From positions 1 to 64,000 of the forward strand of contig JARFXS010000001.1 in the NCBI GenBank assembly GCA_029194465.1: a stretch of DNA of 64,000 nt, written 5' to 3'. Made by a program: the position numbers and the translations under genes. The notes beneath the pieces were generated by a model. It did not search any database. It saw only the letters and a program-made list of their open reading frames with translations, and was not told the DNA's origin. Shown here in pieces: positions 60,140 through 64,000 of the stretch. Source of the DNA: Candidatus Nitrosocosmicus sp. Lineage in GTDB: Archaea; Thermoproteota; Nitrososphaeria; Nitrososphaerales; Nitrososphaeraceae. Every line of letters starts with the position of its first letter. Position 1 is the first letter of the stretch.

Positions 60140-60358
60140 ATGAGTTTGTATCCCGAGCTTAGAGTTATGAACAATGACGGTGTACCAAAACTAGCAATTG
60201 GTATCTTAGCCGTCATAGCAATTTTTAGTATTTATATAGTAGGATATGATCAAGGACAGCTTTTTAGTTTGGTCCAAGGAAGCGAAGCTTTTGACACAAT
60301 GTGGCTTCATGAATTTACTCATGATATTAGACATGCTGCAGGTTTTCCATGTCACTAG
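60140..60358 (+). CDS. cbtB: CbtB-like cobalt transporter subunit
   Basis: A 72-residue protein: one TM helix (~17-37, LAIGILAVIAIFSIYIVGYD) and a conserved C-terminus WLHEFTHDIRHAAGFPCH, the CbtB signature with its His/Cys metal motif. CbtA-CbtB are predicted cobalt importers often controlled by B12 riboswitches; nitrifying archaea need cobalt for cobalamin. No cbtA lies in the window and no riboswitch is evident. A frame opening at 60092 is ignored since the TATA box would then be inside the gene. Confidence 0.8.
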   Translation: MSLYPELRVMNNDGVPKLAIGILAVIAIFSIYIVGYDQGQLFSLVQGSEAFDTMWLHEFTHDIRHAAGFPCH

Positions 60359-60555
60359 AACCATCAAATCTTTTCTTTTTAGCCTGATATTCTTAAAGAT
60401 AAACAATATTTCACATTTTTTTAATCCATTCATCAGGATCACCCCTGAACATAGTCATTTCCCATTAAATACAGTAAATTATGACATTGTCTTTTAACCA
60501 GCATTTCTAAGTTGTAAAATTTATATTAAAATTGTATATGATAGAGATCGTAACC

Positions 60556-61629
60556 ATGGGTAAAAAAATAAATGTCGCTATTGCCGGTGTAGGAAATTGC
60601 GCTTCTGCTCTTGTTCAAGGAATTCATTATTATAATTCTAATTCATCGTCTAAGGATTCTGTCGGTCTTACTTCATTTAACCTTGGTGGCTATGAGCCAG
60701 GTGATATTAATTTTGTTGCTGCGTTTGATATTGCAGAATCAAAAGTAGGAAAGGACTTGTCTGAAGCTATCCTCTCGCCACCAAACAACGCCCTTCAAAT
60801 TGTTGATGTTCCCCCTACTGGAATTAAAGTTCAAAAGGGTAACGTGCTCGATGGGGCAGGAAGGCATTTTTCAGAGGTAGTAAAGCTTTCTGATAAAACA
60901 CATGTCGATGTTTACGATGTACTTAGAGAAACACATACTGATATCTTGATTAATTATTTGCCTGTGGGTAGTAGAGCGGCTAGCAGATATTATGCAGAAA
61001 AATCCCTAGAAGCAGGCGTTTGTTTTATTAATGCAATCCCGGTTTTCATATCGTCAGATTCTGATTGGCAAAAACGCTTTGTTGAAAAAAATGTTCCGTG
61101 TGCAGGAGATGATGTAATGAGCCAATTAGGAGCTACAGTAGTTCACAAGACCTTGGCTAAGTTGTGGGTGGACAGAGGAGTATCAATAGATGAGACATAT
61201 CAATTGAATATTGGCGGGGACATGGATTTCTACAATATGCTAGATGAAGAACGATTGGAAGACAAGCGAGTTAGCAAGACTTCAGCCGTACAGGCTATGA
61301 TACCATATGACGTGCCGATGCGAATAGGTCCATCTGATTACGTTAATTTTCTTCATAACGATAAGGTTTGCTACATTTACATGAAAGGTAGATTTTTTGG
61401 AAAGGTGCCATTAGAATTAGATGTGAAACTCCGTGTCCCGGATGCCTATAACAGTTCAGGCGTGATGATTGATGCAATTAGAGGCGCCAAAATCGCACTT
61501 GATAGAAATATTTCTGGACCTTTAGAAAGTATTTCTGCATATTGTTTTAAACACCCTCCAGTTCAAATGTCATACTCAAACGCCAAATCAAATTTCATTG
61601 ATTTCATTGACGGAAAAAAGGAACGATAG
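60556..61629 (+). CDS. ino1: myo-Inositol-1-phosphate synthase
   Basis: A 357-residue MIPS. GKKINVAIAGVGNCASALVQ is the NAD-binding loop; family core segments are FVAAFDIAESKVGKDLSEAI, INYLPVGSRAAS, FINAIPVFISS, VPCAGDDVMSQLGATVVHKTL (GDD.KSQ-like catalytic stretch) and NIGGDMDFYNM. It cyclises glucose-6-phosphate to inositol-1-phosphate, precursor of archaeal phosphoinositol lipids. ATG 60556 fits the family; TTG 60532 would add eight residues. The next gene points at its 3' end. Confidence 0.92.
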   Translation: MGKKINVAIAGVGNCASALVQGIHYYNSNSSSKDSVGLTSFNLGGYEPGDINFVAAFDIAESKVGKDLSEAILSPPNNALQIVDVPPTGIKVQKGNVLDGAGRHFSEVVKLSDKTHVDVYDVLRETHTDILINYLPVGSRAASRYYAEKSLEAGVCFINAIPVFISSDSDWQKRFVEKNVPCAGDDVMSQLGATVVHKTLAKLWVDRGVSIDETYQLNIGGDMDFYNMLDEERLEDKRVSKTSAVQAMIPYDVPMRIGPSDYVNFLHNDKVCYIYMKGRFFGKVPLELDVKLRVPDAYNSSGVMIDAIRGAKIALDRNISGPLESISAYCFKHPPVQMSYSNAKSNFIDFIDGKKER

Positions 61630-61680
61630 ACTGAATTTGGTTTCTTTTCAGCAGGAAAAACCCATCATTAATTTTTAAAG

Positions 61681-62740
61681 TTATTTTAGCATATATGTTG
61701 GTTTTGCCAAATCAGTAATATCTATCCAACATTTAGCTATCTTGTCAAGGCAGGAAATGCTATTTATCATTGCAATAGAATACTTATCGTTTATCACGAT
61801 TTCCTTATCAGAAGTTATATGCTTTTTTAATTCAGAAATTAATTCTTTAAATTCTTCATAGTTTTCATTTACCTTAAATGCCTTATCCCTGCTTGTACTC
61901 GTAAAAGCTTCGATGGAATAGTGCTGCATTTCTTCCAATGAATACCCAGTTTTTCTGATCAAGTCGGCAATCTGTTTTTTTTCCCTAAGTTCAGATAGGT
62001 AGGATACCAATTCTGCTATTAAATCTCCTGCATTTTCAAGATAATTAGCAGCTATTCTATAGTCGAGCATATCGATATTGCTTAAATTCAGGTTGCTCGC
62101 AAGTTTCTTGTTCATAATAGCTGTTCTTATGACTCTGACGAGGAGGAAATATTGCCTGTCTATTTCATCGTCTCGACTGTCAATTTTTTTCTGTAGATCT
62201 GTTCCAAAGCCTTCACTAAGGGAACGAATCGTTTCCTTGAACATACCTGTTATGATTGAGTTCATCATACTCAATATTTTTTCAATGTTTAAGGTTTTAG
62301 CATCAATTAAAAATTGAAGATGTATGTTATAGCTATTCTCATCAACAATTTCTAATCCAATCAATTTTCTGGTGGCCTTCTTTATTGTTTCACTGTCTTC
62401 AAATGATATCTGATTCTTCGAATGAATGTTTATCCTATTATAACCCAGTAGGTAGGCGCCAAAAATTTTATTTAAAAGTATTTTAGTTACCTTATCTTTG
62501 AATTCTACTTGCTCAACTATGTCATTTTGTGATTGTTGATTACTATCCTCCTGCCCATACTCAAATTCTATTTTTATTTCTTCTTCTTGGTAATTATTAT
62601 AAATTGAAACGGTGTTGTCAATATTAGTTTCTATAGTTAGGCTGTTTCCCTTGCTTAGGAATTCTTCTTATCCAGTCATTCGGAAGGGATATAAGAATAC
62701 TACTTCCAATTTGCTGTAATATTCGAGTATATATTGTCAT
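61681..62740 (-). CDS. AbrB/PhoU-type regulator, one frameshift
   Basis: About 352 residues if joined. From ATG 62740, ILQQIGSSILISLPNDWI is the swapped-hairpin AbrB-like start of archaeal phosphate-uptake regulators. The frame changes at 62670-62680 (ataagaagaatt) to EFLSKGNSLTIETNIDNTVS and then runs to 61681. The last ~225 residues are two three-helix PhoU bundles (DDEIDRQYFLLVRVIRTAIM; LENAGDLIAELVSYLSEL), with the E/DxxxD metal-binding spacing. An ATG at 62364 would give only the PhoU-like half. The target may be phosphate transport. It shares an intergenic promoter region with pantoate kinase. Confidence 0.75.
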
Positions 62741-62810
62741 AATTTATATATATGAATATAAATAAATTATACTATATTTTTATATTTACTTTTGATGTTT
62801 ATGGAGTGTA
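62741..62810. promoter_or_regulatory. Divergent promoter, PhoU-like regulator and pantoate kinase
   Basis: A 70-bp, almost pure AT spacer. ttttatat at 62778-62785 is ~29 nt from the GTG of the kinase; the reverse strand has TATA-like sequence toward the regulator. Confidence 0.45.
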
Positions 62811-63764
62811 GTGGTTTTAGTTACTCAAGTGCCTGTGGCAGTGGCAAAGGCGTATAGTCCTGGTCACATTACTGGCTTCTTTTCCACACCGGACCCGCAA
62901 ATTTCTACAACAGATCCAAAATTTCTTGGATCTATGGGTGCTGGTTTTAGTATTGATAAAGGAATTACATCTACTGTTAAAGTATTTTCTTCGAATGAAA
63001 AGAACTACGAAATAAGACTAAACGGCATCCCTAATTTTGAGCTAAAGGTATCAAATTTTGTCATGGCCTCTTACATGCAATTAATCCAGGAGCCTGTTTA
63101 TCTTTCGATTGAGCATGAATCTGAATTACCTATCGGGTATGGGTTGGGGTCTAGTGGGTCAGCCGCGTTGAGTCTTTCTTATGCCCTTAATGAGGCGTTA
63201 AAGACTAACTTAACCAAAGTCCAAGCAGCACAAATAGCACACAGCGCTGATATAGCTTGCAGGACTGGGCTGGGAACAGTCATATCGGAATTTACTGGTG
63301 GTTTTGAGCTGAGATTGAAGGTTGGCGGGCCTGGCATTGGCCAAGTTATTAAATCTGAATTGTCAACAGACTGGTGCGTTATCGTTTTGTGTCTTGAACC
63401 CATTAAAACAGAACTATGGCTTGATAAGTCCGTTACGAATGAGAATAAACATTCAATGAATCTTTTGGGTGGAAAAATGGTGAATGATTTGCATCGAAAT
63501 CAAAATGTAGAATCATTTCTCGAGATGTCTTATCAATTTGCTCGTGAATATCGTTTGGATAAGGGCAAATGTCAAAACCCACTAAACCTTTTGCAGGCGG
63601 AGGGTATTAAGGCTAGTGTGGCACTCTTTGGACATACTTTGTTTACCTTAACTGGACGAGACAAGGTACGTAAAATTGTGAAGTTGTTAGAACAATTTAA
63701 GGGACAATTACTTGTCTGTGGCGTCGATAATTTGGGCGCCAGACTGATTAGAAGAAATGACTAA
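62811..63764 (+). CDS. Pantoate kinase (archaeal CoA pathway)
   Basis: A 317-residue GHMP kinase from GTG 62811. The ATP-binding motif is [20 protein letters not shown] (~108-127); [14 protein letters not shown] near the start and the C-terminal [10 protein letters not shown] are specific for archaeal pantoate kinase (PoK). It phosphorylates pantoate to 4-phosphopantoate, replacing bacterial pantothenate kinase order. The ligase for the next step begins 2 nt after its stop, so they form a two-gene operon. Confidence 0.93.
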   Translation: MVLVTQVPVAVAKAYSPGHITGFFSTPDPQISTTDPKFLGSMGAGFSIDKGITSTVKVFSSNEKNYEIRLNGIPNFELKVSNFVMASYMQLIQEPVYLSIEHESELPIGYGLGSSGSAALSLSYALNEALKTNLTKVQAAQIAHSADIACRTGLGTVISEFTGGFELRLKVGGPGIGQVIKSELSTDWCVIVLCLEPIKTELWLDKSVTNENKHSMNLLGGKMVNDLHRNQNVESFLEMSYQFAREYRLDKGKCQNPLNLLQAEGIKASVALFGHTLFTLTGRDKVRKIVKLLEQFKGQLLVCGVDNLGARLIRRND

Positions 63765-63766
63765 GC

Positions 63767-64000
63767 ATGGAGAGAAAAATAGAATTACATGAGAGTCATC
63801 CAAGATATTTATCGTTGTTAGCCAGAGAAAAACTGGTAACAGGTTTCAAACGAGGTTTAGTGGCATCAGAGGGTCTAATCGCACATGGAAGAGGGGAATG
63901 CTTTGACTATTTAATTGGCGAATGTACAATCGAATCCGCAAAAGCTGCTATAAATGCTGCTTCCGCCACATTATTACTTGCCAGATATCCGGTAATATCT
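63767..64000 (+). CDS. 4-Phosphopantoate-beta-alanine ligase, 5' part
   Basis: ATG 63767; 78 codons are present before the window ends. [20 protein letters not shown], then [20 protein letters not shown] and [13 protein letters not shown], match archaeal phosphopantothenate synthetase (DUF137), which joins 4-phosphopantoate and beta-alanine. The stop is outside the window. Co-directional with pantoate kinase and separated by 2 nt. Confidence 0.92.
   Translation, partial: MERKIELHESHPRYLSLLAREKLVTGFKRGLVASEGLIAHGRGECFDYLIGECTIESAKAAINAASATLLLARYPVIS

Overview
The window reads as chromosome of an ammonia-oxidising archaeon of the Nitrososphaeria (Thaumarchaeota), most like a Nitrososphaera/Nitrosocosmicus-type soil lineage. 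This is inferred from gene content: archaeal pantoate kinase next to phosphopantoate-beta-alanine ligase, archaeal myo-inositol-1-phosphate synthase, pyruvoyl-dependent arginine decarboxylase, an AN1 zinc-finger M50 protease, a secreted gamma carbonic anhydrase, CHRD and FxLYD secreted proteins, and many small zinc-ribbon or secreted proteins. DNA is AT-rich, gene density is low with many 0.3-1.6 kb gaps, and several starts sit 25-29 nt after a TATA-like box with no Shine-Dalgarno, which suggests leaderless mRNAs. I saw no rRNA, tRNA, CRISPR array or insertion sequence.

Layout. 1-3.0 kb: tail of a secreted PQQ-type sugar dehydrogenase/cupredoxin fusion, a lysine-rich histone-H1-like protein made of 15-bp repeats, a winged-helix regulator, arginine decarboxylase. 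3.2-7.5 kb: a signalling patch with a MinD/ParA ATPase, a degenerate P-loop/zinc-finger/class III cyclase protein (frameshifted), a DUF4242 protein and a large sensor-like protein. 7.8-12.5 kb (minus strand): two-domain VOC dioxygenase, carbonic anhydrase, CHRD protein and a comparatively GC-rich oxalate decarboxylase that looks acquired. 13-18.8 kb: small secreted proteins, Hsp20 with an operator-like palindrome, flavin reductase. 19-29.7 kb: DUF72 gene plus an inverted DUF72 remnant, F420/NADP reductase-like protein, Mut7-C RNase, CDGSH protein, cytidine deaminase, SDR, rhodanese-metallo-beta-lactamase fusion, SnoaL-like protein. 30-36.5 kb: response regulator, broken sensor histidine kinase, HTH protein, DUF1059. 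36.8-46.6 kb: LemA/TPM pair, sugar nucleotidyltransferase, Dps, CheY-like regulator, AN1-M50 protease, AlkA glycosylase. 46.7-56.4 kb: gene-poor, with decayed genes, a broken CorA, an MFS exporter, a small metallopeptidase and a large repeat-built secreted protein. 56.8-64 kb: UBP zinc finger, cation/proton antiporter, FxLYD protein, CbtB-like cobalt protein, inositol-1-phosphate synthase, an AbrB/PhoU-type regulator and the start of the CoA pathway operon.

Functional threads are stress and redox handling (Dps, Hsp20, CDGSH, rhodanese-MBL), signal transduction (response regulators, histidine kinase, cyclase), one-carbon/CO2 chemistry outside or near the envelope (carbonic anhydrase, oxalate decarboxylase), and core lipid/CoA metabolism at the right end. 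The most suggestive uncharacterised unit is the MinD-like ATPase followed by the P-loop/zinc-finger/cyclase protein.

Caution: at least ten genes are interrupted by one- or two-base indels, most of them in homopolymers. This pattern fits a long-read or low-polish assembly better than wholesale decay, so pseudogene calls here are provisional.
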